DNA of 64,000 nucleotides from an uncultured Blautia sp. (GTDB lineage Bacteria; Bacillota; Clostridia; Lachnospirales; Lachnospiraceae), in the NCBI GenBank assembly GCA_900549015.1, contig URMH01000002.1, positions 60,924-124,923 of the forward strand, given 5' to 3'. The position numbers and the translations under genes were made by a program. Below, one piece after another: positions 9,613 through 18,958 of this stretch. Under the pieces are notes generated by a model. It worked only from the letters and a program-made list of their open reading frames with translations, did no database searches and was not told the origin of the DNA. Numbering within the stretch: position 1 is the stretch's first letter; every line of letters begins with the position of its first letter.

Positions 9613-10308
9613 TTACTTTTCGTAGAGTTCATGTATAACTTCCGACTTCGTTTTTTTCGACATAGCATCCAGCACATCTTGTTTATTATATGGATGCATA
9701 TTATCTAAAACCATAGGATAATTTAAATAGAATATCTCTAAGTAATGTTCAACGCACCCTATGTAAATATTCGCAAATTCTGCCAAAAGCTTTTCGTCAT
9801 ATTCCGGCAACAATGATAAAGCACTGAGCGGATGCATTACAGAAGTATCACCGTGTACTGTATGGCATAAAATTGTATAAGCGTTACGAATTTTTTGTCG
9901 TACTTTATCACCTGTCACCGTGGCAAAATGTTTATCTTTAGTTGCCGCATCAAAAATTGCATACACACTGGTTTCAACAACAATTTGGGGTGTATCAATC
10001 ATTATTATAGCTTTAATAAAATTTTCGATTCCACAGCGCAATTGAAGCTTTGCGGGTTTATACATTCCCTGTATAGCACAAAAAAGTGATAACATAAGAT
10101 CTGAAGATACTTCCGAAAGAAACTTATCGCTATTCTTATTGATGCTTTGTCTTTCGAACTCTGCTACAAAAACTAAGAATGCGTATAATTTTTTATGCAT
10201 AGATTTATATTTCTCAATTTGTTCTGGATCGGAGTTATATTTGGAAAGCTGATAGTTTGTAATAAAATCTTCTAATAATAAAAAATCATCATTTATACGT
10301 CTACTCAT
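9613..10308 (-). CDS. HEPN-like protein, third gene of ParA operon
   Basis: A 231-residue, mostly alpha-helical protein with no close family I can name. Around residues 135-155 the sequence RNAYTILCHTVHGD resembles the RN...H helix of HEPN-fold proteins, which often act as ribonucleases or RNA-binding partners. The preceding helix (KPAKLQLRCGIENFIKAI) also looks like HEPN-type helical packing. It overlaps the gene before it by 8 bases, in an operon with a ParA-type ATPase. It may be a toxin, a substrate-binding adaptor or a partner of the 171-residue protein. The HEPN assignment is by motif only. Confidence 0.55.
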   Translation of the reverse strand: MSRRINDDFLLLEDFITNYQLSKYNSDPEQIEKYKSMHKKLYAFLVFVAEFERQSINKNSDKFLSEVSSDLMLSLFCAIQGMYKPAKLQLRCGIENFIKAIIMIDTPQIVVETSVYAIFDAATKDKHFATVTGDKVRQKIRNAYTILCHTVHGDTSVMHPLSALSLLPEYDEKLLAEFANIYIGCVEHYLEIFYLNYPMVLDNMHPYNKQDVLDAMSKKTKSEVIHELYEK

Positions 10309-10816
10309 TTGTTTCTCCGGTCAGTCTTTGAATTGCTTCATTCCATGAAAAAAGATTACCAGTTTTTTCAGCGTTTTCTTGCATATCTTTAACTTGAACT
10401 TTATGATTCAAAATGTTTCCTACCCATTGCGACAATTGATCTATGCGTTGCTTGTTAGTATCCTCCACCTCACAAATAATTAATCCAATGATTTCATTTC
10501 TAGATCTTTTATCCCACCTAAGAATGGACAACGATAATACTTCCTCTGAAAACTGTGCTAACTTTGCATTGTTGGGAAAAAGTTCCTTATCCTTTAAAAG
10601 AGACGGCAATACACCTATCAGGCTATAGGATTTTTCTACCTTGTTGGTCTCGCATTCTCCATGTATCATTAAATTTCGCCATTGTTTTAAAGTCTTGCTT
10701 GCGTCCTTAAAATTTATATCTTTATTAGAATCAAGCAACCAACATAACTCTTCAAAAAAATTTATTGATCGTTGAAAATCGCCATCTATTATTCGTCTTT
10801 TTTTATCGTTTACCAT
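10301..10816 (-). CDS. Candidate HEPN RNase, second gene of ParA operon
   Basis: A 171-residue helical protein. Near residue 47 is QWRNLMIHGE, which fits the HEPN catalytic pattern R-N-x3-H. That pattern marks metal-independent RNases in toxin-antitoxin and abortive-infection systems. The rest is charged and helical, without a signal peptide or membrane segment. The start abuts the stop of the ParA-like gene (they share base 10816) and its end overlaps the next gene, so all three are one coupled unit. I do not recognise a named family. Toxin activity is inference from one motif and the context. Confidence 0.55.
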   Translation of the reverse strand: MVNDKKRRIIDGDFQRSINFFEELCWLLDSNKDINFKDASKTLKQWRNLMIHGECETNKVEKSYSLIGVLPSLLKDKELFPNNAKLAQFSEEVLSLSILRWDKRSRNEIIGLIICEVEDTNKQRIDQLSQWVGNILNHKVQVKDMQENAEKTGNLFSWNEAIQRLTGETNE

Positions 10817-11655
10817 TATTGCATCCCCAATCTTTTTAAAAATTCTTGAACCACCCCAGAAAACTGAAAGTTGAGTTTGTTATCATCGATATCAGAAATA
10901 AAAGTCCCATTTAATTGCCCTTTTGCTACAGATGTACGCTTCAGAACATCACACCTATATAAATATTGTTTCCACTTACCTGTGCTTGAAAAATATTTTC
11001 TTGTATCATGATAAATTGTAGTGTTAGTTTCAACCATAGTAAGTACTAACCCAAGACATTTACATGTACAACCATAATTCTCTTTTCGTTCTCTAATGAT
11101 ACTATCAAGAAGATCCAAGCCTGTCATACTGATTGGATCTGGTTTAGATGGAATAAGGTAATAATCTGAAGCAATTATAGCACTTGTCATCCAAACTGAA
11201 GGTGTTGGCGGACAATCAATAATACAGATATCATATGCATCATTTTTTCTTATATGATTCAAATAATTTTTTAAACGTAGCTCTGTTCCTTGACCAGGCG
11301 CCATTTCAAATCGAAATAAATCAAGTTGTCCTGGAATTAAGTCAAAAGATCTGTCGGTAGTATATGGGCGAATATTTTCATAAGGACATTCAACAGAAGA
11401 TGACACACCACCCACTACTGATACATTAGCTATATTTACATTCTTAAATACATCAACAACCGTAGTTCCACCATGGCTTAAATATTCAATATAATTTTCG
11501 CTACTCATTAAACATTGTGTGGCGTTAAATTGTGGATCCATGTCAACAAGTAACACTTTTTTTGAATGACGTTTGGCAAGAAAATCAGCAACATTAACTG
11601 CTAGGGTAGTTTTCCCTACTCCACCTTTCATATTCACAAAACTAATAACGATCAT
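10816..11655 (-). CDS. ParA/Soj-type P-loop ATPase
   Basis: A 279-residue ATPase starting MIVISFVNMKGGVGKTT, the deviant Walker A of ParA/MinD proteins. It is followed by LLVDMDPQFNATQCL (Walker A') and DICIIDCPPTP (Walker B). ATG at 11655 was chosen because AGAGGAA stands about 7 bases upstream; an in-frame start further up would overlap rlmD. No ParB gene follows. Instead two small HEPN-like proteins are coupled to it, so plasmid partitioning is not the obvious role. It may control or localise those proteins, or sense an invader. It sits directly downstream of rlmD and closes the mobile element on this side. Confidence 0.85.
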   Translation of the reverse strand: MIVISFVNMKGGVGKTTLAVNVADFLAKRHSKKVLLVDMDPQFNATQCLMSSENYIEYLSHGGTTVVDVFKNVNIANVSVVGGVSSSVECPYENIRPYTTDRSFDLIPGQLDLFRFEMAPGQGTELRLKNYLNHIRKNDAYDICIIDCPPTPSVWMTSAIIASDYYLIPSKPDPISMTGLDLLDSIIRERKENYGCTCKCLGLVLTMVETNTTIYHDTRKYFSSTGKWKQYLYRCDVLKRTSVAKGQLNGTFISDIDDNKLNFQFSGVVQEFLKRLGMQ

Positions 11656-11735
11656 TAAACAATTCCTCTTTTCTCTGTAGTATATTTTTACGAAACAATA
11701 AGGATTGACCTCAGCAAACCATACACATATTTTAA

Positions 11736-13406
11736 TCAAAGCATTTTAAAATACCTGAATGCATCTATTATAGCTATTTCCTTTTCTAATGGACACTGGG
11801 GCTGTCTAGTATCCTTAGACTTTGGTTTATTATAATTTACACGCTCTATTATACCACATTTCTGCTTTACCTGTGCAATATATAAGCTACTAACCTTCAA
11901 CCCATGTTTTTGCAGTATGTATGCCTTAATTTCATCATAAGTAGCCTTACTCTCCACTGAAGTCAGATCCAGCTCATCCATCTTAATCTCAACCTCGATA
12001 TGTTGCTTCGCATTGAGTTTGGACAAAAGACATACCGTCTCCACATGCACCGTCTCACAGAACTGATCCACACAACACGCTCTCTCTAACTGATACCCTG
12101 CCTCCAGAAATGCCGGCAGATCTCTTGCGAGACTCGTCGCCTTACAGGAAATATAGACAATATTTTCCACCCCATAAGCCAGAATCTTAGGCAGAGCCTT
12201 CGGGTGAATGCCGTCTCGCGGCGGGTCGAGAATGATCGTGTCCGGCTTCTCGAGAAGTTCATCTAAAACCTTCAAAACGTCCCCGGCAATAAAACGGCAG
12301 TTTGTAAGACCATTTCTCTCTGCGTTTTCCTTTGCCGCCTCAACTGCCTCCTCCACGATTTCCACACCAATCACTTCTTTCGCAACAGCGGCTGCAAGCT
12401 GGGCAATGGTTCCTGTTCCGCTGTACAGATCAAAAACTTCCTGACCCTTCGTATCACCGATATAATCGCGCACAACACTGTACAGAACTTCTGCAGCCAG
12501 GGAGTTTGGCTGGAAAAATGAAAATGTACTCACCTTAAACTGAAGACCAAGAAGCGTCTCATAAAAATAATCTCTTCCGTAAAGAATGCGTGTCTCGTCG
12601 CTCTGTACCACATCGGAAAGGGAATCATTTAAAATGTGCATAATCCCCACGATCTTTCCTTCCAGAGGAAGGGAAAGAAGCTCCTGTACAAGAGGCTCCA
12701 TATCCCACTGCTCCTGCGTAGTTGTCACAAGATGCACCAGAATTTCTCCTGTTGTCACACCTCTTCTTAAAAGAAGATGGCGCAGAAAGCCTGTGTGCTG
12801 CATCTTTTTATAGTAGGAAGCGCCTCTTGAGCGAAAATATTCCCATACGCAAAGAAGAATCTTTGTCATATCCTCATGAACCAGCTTGCAGTCTCCCGCT
12901 GTCAGTACATCGTATGTACTTCCCTTTTTATGAAGTCCAAGAGAAAGAGGACCATCCTTATATTCATCTCCGAAAGAAAATTCCATCTTGTTGCGGTAAC
13001 GGAATTCTATAGGACTTCCATGAATCCCATCCCATTTATAAACCGGAAGATTTTCTTCACAGCCTGAATTTTGACTCCATTCCCTAATTGCTCCGTCAAG
13101 AAGGCTTCTTACCTGCTCCTCTTTCATGTGAAGCTGATCTTCATAAGCCATCGTCTGATACATACAGCCGCCGCAGGCAGGAAAAATACTGCACACCGGC
13201 TCTCTTGTCTCAAGAGGCGACTTTTCCAGTACCTCGAGAAGACGTCCCTCTGCTCTTCCGGAACGCTTTTTATTTATCATAAAACGGATTTTCTGACCTG
13301 GAATGCCGTTTTTCACAATGACCTTCTGTCCGTCCACATACACAAAACCTTTATTTGGAAACTCCACCTTTTCAATTACGCCTTCGTAAATTTCACCTTT
13401 TTTCAT
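11736..13406 (-). CDS. rlmD: 23S rRNA (uracil-5)-methyltransferase RlmD/RumA
   Basis: It methylates uracil in 23S rRNA using SAM and a 4Fe-4S cluster. From the N-terminus there are a TRAM domain, the cluster cysteines (CSIFPACGGCMY), the SAM motif FDLYSGTGTIAQ, and the catalytic region ILDPPRDG...YISCK. The usual C-terminal segment HVETVCLLSKL follows. After it the chain continues for about 95 residues (KMDELDLTSVESKATYDEIKAY... to the end), beyond the usual family length. Start ATG 13406 was chosen because GAGGAG precedes it by about 7-8 bases. The 3' end of this gene is a recognised integration hotspot in Firmicutes, and the mobile element begins immediately after the stop. Confidence 0.93.
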   Translation of the reverse strand: MKKGEIYEGVIEKVEFPNKGFVYVDGQKVIVKNGIPGQKIRFMINKKRSGRAEGRLLEVLEKSPLETREPVCSIFPACGGCMYQTMAYEDQLHMKEEQVRSLLDGAIREWSQNSGCEENLPVYKWDGIHGSPIEFRYRNKMEFSFGDEYKDGPLSLGLHKKGSTYDVLTAGDCKLVHEDMTKILLCVWEYFRSRGASYYKKMQHTGFLRHLLLRRGVTTGEILVHLVTTTQEQWDMEPLVQELLSLPLEGKIVGIMHILNDSLSDVVQSDETRILYGRDYFYETLLGLQFKVSTFSFFQPNSLAAEVLYSVVRDYIGDTKGQEVFDLYSGTGTIAQLAAAVAKEVIGVEIVEEAVEAAKENAERNGLTNCRFIAGDVLKVLDELLEKPDTIILDPPRDGIHPKALPKILAYGVENIVYISCKATSLARDLPAFLEAGYQLERACCVDQFCETVHVETVCLLSKLNAKQHIEVEIKMDELDLTSVESKATYDEIKAYILQKHGLKVSSLYIAQVKQKCGIIERVNYNKPKSKDTRQPQCPLEKEIAIIDAFRYFKML

Positions 13407-13434
13407 TCTCTCTTCTCCTCGTCTCACAGTTTAA

Positions 13435-13468
13435 AAATAGCCCCGGTTTTCGCCGGAGCTATTTCTCT
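13435..13468 (-). terminator. Rho-independent terminator
   Basis: On the minus strand AAATAGCTCCGGC, a GAAAA-type loop and CCGGGGCTATTTTT form a GC-rich hairpin with a U-run. It lies between the small acidic-tail membrane protein and rlmD. Confidence 0.8.
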
Positions 13469-13478
13469 CTTCATAAAA

Positions 13479-13703
13479 TTACTCTTCTTCGTCCTCAAAG
13501 TAATCGTCAAAATCATCATCGAAATCTTCTTCAAAATCTTCCAGATAATCTGGTGTGAAGAAACGATATACGGCAAATGCGATGCCTGTTACTGCTGCCA
13601 CTGCACCAATAACCGCCAGTACCCAGAGGACTGTATTTTTCTGTTTCTCGTCTTCTTTTTTCTTTAATGCTGCTACTAATTCTTCTAATTTATTCATGTT
13701 CAT
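13479..13703 (-). CDS. Small single-pass membrane protein with acidic tail
   Basis: About 74 residues (MNMNKLEELVAALKKK...), one central hydrophobic segment (VLWVLAVIGAVAAVTGIAFAVYRFF), then a tail made almost only of Asp, Glu, Phe and Tyr. This resembles the DUF4366-like small membrane proteins of Lachnospiraceae; function unknown. The start at 13703 is preferred because a GAGAGG lies about 12 bases upstream, though the spacing is long and an earlier start is possible. It is transcribed away from pcrA and is followed by a clear terminator. Confidence 0.65.
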   Translation of the reverse strand: MNMNKLEELVAALKKKEDEKQKNTVLWVLAVIGAVAAVTGIAFAVYRFFTPDYLEDFEEDFDDDFDDYFEDEEE

Positions 13704-13794
13704 ATCGTGCACCATCCTCTCTAAAATCATACAGCGTGTCACCGCTTTGGTGTTCCTATTATATCACATATATCCGGATTTTACTACTGATTCC

Positions 13795-16026
13795 CTATAT
13801 CTTTTTCAATTTTGCAAATCCTGCAAACATTTTTTTGACGCCGAACCGGTCAAAATCTACAGTAACTTCGTAGTCTCTTCCGCCCTCTGTAATATTTTTT
13901 ACGATACCAACGCCAAATTTCACATGACGAACCGTATCTCCCACCTCATAATCGAGAGATTCCGCCTTCGTAACCTTAAACTCTTTGGGCTGGAAGGGCT
14001 TTGCATGGAACGCCATCTTCATCTGCATATAACTGTTGTTTTTCGGCGCAATGTCCTCGAGGCGGGGCTTTTTCTCCTGAACGGTATGCCCCAGATCCAC
14101 AAGCTCTCTCGGAATTTCCCTCACAAACCGGGATACCCGGTTAAACTGCGTTTCCCCGCGGATCATTCGCTGCTGGGCACAGGTGAGCGTCAGCTCCTTC
14201 ATGGCTCTTGTAATTCCCACGTAACAGAGGCGGCGTTCCTCCTCCAGGTCAGAAGGGTCTCCCGTGCTGATGGACATATATCCGGGGAAAATCCCGTCTT
14301 CCATTCCTGTCAGGAAAACTTTTGGAAACTCAAGTCCCTTTGCACTGTGAAGAGTCATAAGAAGCACATAGTCCTGATCAGGGTCTACTGAATCAATATC
14401 TGCCACAAGCGCGATCTCCTCCAGAAAACCGGAAAGTGTTGCCGGCTCATTCTGCGCCTCCATTGTCTCCTGATACGTTTCTGCTTTGGAAATCAGCTCG
14501 TCAATATTTTCAATTCTTGCTTCCGCTTCGTCCGTGCCTTCCGCCCGAAGCTCGTCCACGTATCCCGTAAGGCGGATTACCTCCTCCAGAAGCTCGCGGA
14601 CCGTATACACCTCTTCCTTTGAGCGAAGAGATTGGATAAACTCCACAAATCCGTTGATTTTGGAAAGGCTTCTTCCAATAGACGGAATCTCCTCCGCCAC
14701 GCGGAGCGCGTCGTAAAAACTCACCTGCATATATTCCGCGTAATCCTGAACCTTGCTTACGGTTGCCGCTCCGATTCCCCGTTTCGGCACATTTAAAATT
14801 CTCCTTACCGCCACGTCGTCTTTTGCGTTGCTGATCGTTTTCAAATAACAGAGAAGATCCTTGATTTCTTTTCTTGCATAGAAATTGATTCCGCCCACAA
14901 TCTTATACGGAACATTTGCAAGCAGGAATTTTTCTTCAAAAAGGCGGGACTGGGCGTTCGTTCTGTATAAAACAGCGCAGTCCTTATAATTGCAGTCCCC
15001 GTTTCTTCTTGCCTTTGTAATCTCCCCTACAACGTACTCCGCCTCCTCGAAACCATTTAAAAACTGGCGGAAATGCACCTTATCTCCTGATTCGTTTTCT
15101 GTCCAGAGTCTCTTTGGCTTACGCTCCGTATTATTTTCAATGACGCGGTTTGCAGCCTCCAGAATATTTCCTGTAGAACGGTAATTCTGCTCCAGGCGGA
15201 TAACCTTTGCTCCCGGAAACGCCTGCTCAAAGCCCAGAATATTCCCGATATTCGCCCCGCGGAATTTGTAAATAGACTGATCGTCATCGCCTACCACGCA
15301 GAGATTCTGATATTTTGACGCCAGAAGGCTTACAAACTTAAACTGCGCCGTATTGGTATCCTGATACTCATCCACCATTATGTACTGGAAACGCTCCTGA
15401 TAATATTCCAATACATTGGGATAATTCTGGAAAAGCTCTACTGTTTTCACAATTAAATCATCAAAATCAAGGGCATTATTTTTTCGGAGGGTAGCCTGAT
15501 ATTCCTTATAAACAGCGGCGATCTTCTTTTCGTTAAAATCTCCTCCCGCATTTAACTCCATCTCTTCCGGAGAAATCAGCGCGTCCTTTGCGTGGGAAAT
15601 TTTTGCCATCAGAGTTCTTTCTTTATAAATTTTCGTGTCAATATTCAGACGCCTGCAGACCTCTTTTATCACCGTTTTCTGGTCCTCTGTATCGTAAATG
15701 GCAAAGTGATTGTCAAATCCCAGAAAATCAATATGTCTTCTTAAAATACGCACACAGGCAGAGTGGAAGGTAGATACCCATATGCTCTCTGCGCCCATGC
15801 CCACAAGCTTATCTACTCGCTCCCTCATCTCCTGCGCCGCCTTATTTGTAAAGGTAATGGCAAGGATATTCCAGGGATTGACTCCCTTTTCTTCCATGAG
15901 GCAGGCGATTCTGTGAGTGAGCACTCTCGTTTTTCCGGAACCTGCTCCCGCCAGAATCAAAAGGGGCCCTTCCGTGTGAAATACTGCCTCTTTCTGAGGC
16001 GGATTTAATGTATCGTATATACTCAT
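13795..16026 (-). CDS. pcrA: UvrD/PcrA-type DNA helicase
   Basis: A 743-residue superfamily 1A 3'-5' helicase for repair and removal of proteins or RNA from DNA. Seen are LILAGAGSGKTRVLTHRIA (Walker A), MVDEYQDTNTAQ (DExx box), VVGDDDQSIYKFRGA (motif III), LEQNYRST (IV), LMTLHSAKGLEF (V) and CYVGITRA (VI). The C-terminal tail with VGDTVRHVKFGVGIV is the Tudor-like domain of PcrA that contacts RNA polymerase. Length matches PcrA. It is separated from its upstream neighbour by 9 bases and may share a transcript with it. Confidence 0.95.
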   Translation of the reverse strand: MSIYDTLNPPQKEAVFHTEGPLLILAGAGSGKTRVLTHRIACLMEEKGVNPWNILAITFTNKAAQEMRERVDKLVGMGAESIWVSTFHSACVRILRRHIDFLGFDNHFAIYDTEDQKTVIKEVCRRLNIDTKIYKERTLMAKISHAKDALISPEEMELNAGGDFNEKKIAAVYKEYQATLRKNNALDFDDLIVKTVELFQNYPNVLEYYQERFQYIMVDEYQDTNTAQFKFVSLLASKYQNLCVVGDDDQSIYKFRGANIGNILGFEQAFPGAKVIRLEQNYRSTGNILEAANRVIENNTERKPKRLWTENESGDKVHFRQFLNGFEEAEYVVGEITKARRNGDCNYKDCAVLYRTNAQSRLFEEKFLLANVPYKIVGGINFYARKEIKDLLCYLKTISNAKDDVAVRRILNVPKRGIGAATVSKVQDYAEYMQVSFYDALRVAEEIPSIGRSLSKINGFVEFIQSLRSKEEVYTVRELLEEVIRLTGYVDELRAEGTDEAEARIENIDELISKAETYQETMEAQNEPATLSGFLEEIALVADIDSVDPDQDYVLLMTLHSAKGLEFPKVFLTGMEDGIFPGYMSISTGDPSDLEEERRLCYVGITRAMKELTLTCAQQRMIRGETQFNRVSRFVREIPRELVDLGHTVQEKKPRLEDIAPKNNSYMQMKMAFHAKPFQPKEFKVTKAESLDYEVGDTVRHVKFGVGIVKNITEGGRDYEVTVDFDRFGVKKMFAGFAKLKKI

Positions 16027-16035
16027 TTCTGACTC

Positions 16036-17388
16036 CTATCTTCTTAAAATTGCCTTCGGATAAATTTGCTTCATTCGCTCATCAGGGAAATGCTCGTCGA
16101 AAAAGTCGTCCACTGCAGTCGTCACTTCCTGTTCTTCTGTATGACGTTCTGTGTACCTGCAAAGAGCAAGACTTGACATTCCCATATCAAACAGCATAAA
16201 CACGATCATAATCCAGGAAAGAATGATTCCCGGTTTTTTAGGAATTTTTTCAATCAGTCCGGATAGACGCGGATAGAGGAAGCAGAGCCACAAAACAGCA
16301 ACAATTCCCCAGAAAAAGCAGAAAAGAAGGTTGATCCTTCCGCCCAGATTAAACGGAATCTTGCTGTAATCCCAGAAAACCGTACCAAATACAATCTCTG
16401 TGAAAACGCTGCACACATACTCGTAAACACCGCCTACCACGGTACCGAAAATGAAAATATAGCCCTTGCTTCTGTTTCTGTACTGGTAAAGGATTGCTGT
16501 CAGAAGCACACAGCCAAGTCCCCACACAATGCTGAAATCCCCGTACACCACGCTGCTTCGGCTCATAAGCCTTCCCATCGTGATCCAGCAGAAAATCGTC
16601 TCTATAATATCTCCCAGAAAAGCGCCGATAAAAAACAGGCAGACCAGCTTATAAAAACTGCAGCCCACTGCAAAAACGCCTGCCTTTTCTTTTGCCTTCT
16701 CTGCCTGACGCTCCTGCTCCTGCCTAGCTTCCAGAAGTTTCTTTGCCTCAAGGTCGGGATAAGCGCGGCTTACATATTTTAAAGTCCAGCCCACAAGACC
16801 TTTTCCCATTTCATCTGCAGCCTTCTGCAGATTTTCAGAAACACTGGAGATAATCGCAAGCTTCCTGATCCTTTTATTTACAGCTGCAAAGCTTGCCACA
16901 GTTCCCACAAAATCAATAGCAAGAACAATGTAAAGAACAATAAGTATAATTTCTCCGATTCTTCTCGGAATCATTCCTATCATTTTTCCAAGAAACGGAT
17001 TTACAAAACAGACGCACACAACTGCTGTAATTCCCCACACAACTGTATACGGCAGATTTACATAACCTCCGAACTGGAACTTCTTTCTGGAATAATCCCA
17101 CCATTTCTTATGAAAAATCTTTTCCAGCACAAATCCGGTTGCAAGGCTTACAAGAAAAGACAAAACTACTCCTCCTATAAATAAAAAGAGCAGCTCGTTT
17201 TTTAATTCCCGAAGGAATACTGCAAACATCACGCCTCCGAAGCCATATGCCGGACACCAGGGACCAAAGAGAAATCCCACGTCAACAAATTTCTTTTCCC
17301 GAAATGCCGCTGCCGCTGTGCCGATCACCCAGCCGGCAAAAGAAAAGATTGCAAAGACCCATAATAATTTATACATTGTCACTTCCAA
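16036..17388 (-). CDS. CmpB-type putative ABC transporter permease (PF06541-like)
   Basis: A 450-residue polytopic membrane protein made of two similar halves. Each half has a GDIIE/FAGWV-type first helix followed by a 'GRxNL...F' block (GGYVNLPYTVVWG and GGRINLLFCFFWG). This duplication fits the PF06541 family, annotated as a putative ABC permease but without proven transport. The first codon is TTG at 17388, accepted because AGGAGG stands 7 bases before it; an ATG at 17376 is the alternative. A cytoplasmic Glu/Gln-rich linker separates the halves. No ATPase gene accompanies it. It lies just upstream of pcrA on the same strand. Confidence 0.7.
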   Translation of the reverse strand: MEVTMYKLLWVFAIFSFAGWVIGTAAAAFREKKFVDVGFLFGPWCPAYGFGGVMFAVFLRELKNELLFLFIGGVVLSFLVSLATGFVLEKIFHKKWWDYSRKKFQFGGYVNLPYTVVWGITAVVCVCFVNPFLGKMIGMIPRRIGEIILIVLYIVLAIDFVGTVASFAAVNKRIRKLAIISSVSENLQKAADEMGKGLVGWTLKYVSRAYPDLEAKKLLEARQEQERQAEKAKEKAGVFAVGCSFYKLVCLFFIGAFLGDIIETIFCWITMGRLMSRSSVVYGDFSIVWGLGCVLLTAILYQYRNRSKGYIFIFGTVVGGVYEYVCSVFTEIVFGTVFWDYSKIPFNLGGRINLLFCFFWGIVAVLWLCFLYPRLSGLIEKIPKKPGIILSWIMIVFMLFDMGMSSLALCRYTERHTEEQEVTTAVDDFFDEHFPDERMKQIYPKAILRR

Positions 17389-17520
17389 AGCATTTCCTCC
17401 TGTGTATGTCTGTCAATCCAGGCAGAACTGCCCGGACACAAGATGCGCTGTAATTTGTCAGGTATCTTTTTATAAAGTTTTTTATGCTATGGAACATTAC
17501 AGAGTAATTTCCCATAGCAT

Positions 17521-17553
17521 AAAAAAACCACTGGAAACTCTCATTTCCAGTGG
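17521..17553 (-). terminator. Terminator after tRNA-Arg
   Basis: Perfect stem CCACTGGAAA/TTTCCAGTGG (17528-17553) followed on the minus strand by TTTTTTTATG. It ends the tRNA-Arg transcript. Confidence 0.85.
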
Positions 17554-17559
17554 CAGTTA

Positions 17560-17633
17560 CGTGTGTTAGAGGATTCGAACCCCCGACCTTTTGGTCCGTA
17601 GCCAAACGCTCTATCCAGCTGAGCTAAACACAC
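17560..17633 (-). tRNA. tRNA-Arg (anticodon ACG)
   Basis: A complete cloverleaf on the minus strand. Acceptor GTGTGTT/AACACAC, D arm GCTC...GAGC, anticodon stem TTTGG/CCAAA with loop CTACGGA (anticodon ACG, Arg CGU), T loop TTCGAAT. The CCA end is not encoded, discriminator base G. 74 nt. Confidence 0.95.
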
Positions 17634-17724
17634 ATTTTTGCGTTTTTCCTTCGCAACAATGAGTATTCTACTCTATAAAGGATAAAATGTCAAGGGGTTT
17701 TTGAAAATTTTTTTATTATTTTTT

Positions 17725-18957
17725 TCAGTTTCTTCGAAGAGCCTCTATAGGGCTTAATTTTGCGGCTTTCCGCGCCGGATAAATTCCGAAAAATACGCCC
17801 ACTGCACAGGAAAATACGGTGGCTGCCAAAATTGTGGCGGCGCTGATTCCAGGTGTGATCTCCATCTGCATACTCGCGCTCATAACCCCGCATATTGCAT
17901 AGCCGCCTGCAATTCCCAGAATAATACCGATAATTCCTCCGATTACCGTAAGAATGGCAGCTTCAGCCAGAAACTGCAGCATGATAGAAGATGTTTTCGC
18001 CCCAAGAGACTTTCGAATCCCAATCTCTCTCGTTCGCTCTGTCACAGAAACAAGCATAATATTCATAACGCCGATTCCTCCTACAAGAAGAGAAATTCCC
18101 GCCACAAAAGAAATAAAAGCCGTTACCATTCCCAACATATCATTCATGGATTTTAATACGTCCTGGAAATTTTCCACACGGTAATAATCCTCGCCTGCGC
18201 TTTGATGGCGCTTTTCCAGAAGTTTTACAACACTGTCCGCCACCGCCTGCGTATCCAGGCTTTTATCTGCCTGAACCGTCATGGAATAAAAGAAATCCAT
18301 ATTTCCGGTGAAATCGTCCATAGCTGTAAACGGAACGCTTACTGATACCGGCATTCCCTCATACGTATAGCTTACAAAAGTACCGTTTTCTTTCTGCGCC
18401 GTTACCCCGGCAATGCGAAACGTCTTTGTAATATCGTAACAGGTAATATCGAGGGTCATTCCCACCACATCGTCTGTTCCAAAAAGACGCTTCGCATCTG
18501 CGTCTGAAATCACGCACACATTTTGCGCCTCCATAAGCTCATTTTCCCCGAAATATGTGCCATGCTTCATATTTATGTTATTTACAAGCTTTGCGTCCGG
18601 ACCTTCCGCTGTCACATAAAGAGGAAAACTTCCCTTTCCTGTCACAGTTTCTCCCTGGTATGTTTCAGAAATATTTACGCCCTCAATTCCCTCAAGCTCA
18701 CGCACCGCGCTCACATCGTCCGGCGTGATCCACTCTTCATCTGTCTGGGCGTCCTCGCTGCAGCTTATAAAAATCTGTCCTCCGCCTATATCGTTGATCT
18801 CGCTGTTCATCTGATTTTTTGTTCCCTCACCAATCGAAACAATCGAGATCACAGATGCGATGCCAATGATAATTCCCAGCATGGTAAGAAACGAGCGGCC
18901 TTTATTTGCCATGATATTATGGACTGCCATCTTGACATATTCATAAAGATTTCCCAT
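17725..18957 (-). CDS. MacB-type ABC transporter permease (FtsX family)
   Basis: A 411-residue permease: the first helix follows ANKGRSFLTMLGIIIGIASVISIVSIG, then a large extracytoplasmic MacB-type domain. The three FtsX-type C-terminal helices start at FISFVAGISLLVGGIGVMNIMLVSVTERTREIGIRKSLGAK, the coupling-helix signature. ATG 18957 is chosen because it lies one base after the adaptor's stop codon. A longer start at 19011 would overlap the adaptor heavily. With the adaptor and ATPase upstream it forms a MacAB-like exporter, probably for peptides or drugs, across a single membrane. Confidence 0.9.
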   Translation of the reverse strand: MGNLYEYVKMAVHNIMANKGRSFLTMLGIIIGIASVISIVSIGEGTKNQMNSEINDIGGGQIFISCSEDAQTDEEWITPDDVSAVRELEGIEGVNISETYQGETVTGKGSFPLYVTAEGPDAKLVNNINMKHGTYFGENELMEAQNVCVISDADAKRLFGTDDVVGMTLDITCYDITKTFRIAGVTAQKENGTFVSYTYEGMPVSVSVPFTAMDDFTGNMDFFYSMTVQADKSLDTQAVADSVVKLLEKRHQSAGEDYYRVENFQDVLKSMNDMLGMVTAFISFVAGISLLVGGIGVMNIMLVSVTERTREIGIRKSLGAKTSSIMLQFLAEAAILTVIGGIIGIILGIAGGYAICGVMSASMQMEITPGISAATILAATVFSCAVGVFFGIYPARKAAKLSPIEALRRN

Positions 18958-18958
18958 G

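Noticed and set aside
9613..11655. Simple plasmid partition locus.
   Set aside because: The ATPase is ParA-like, but neither of its partners resembles ParB and there are no parS-like repeats nearby; partition cannot be excluded but is not supported.
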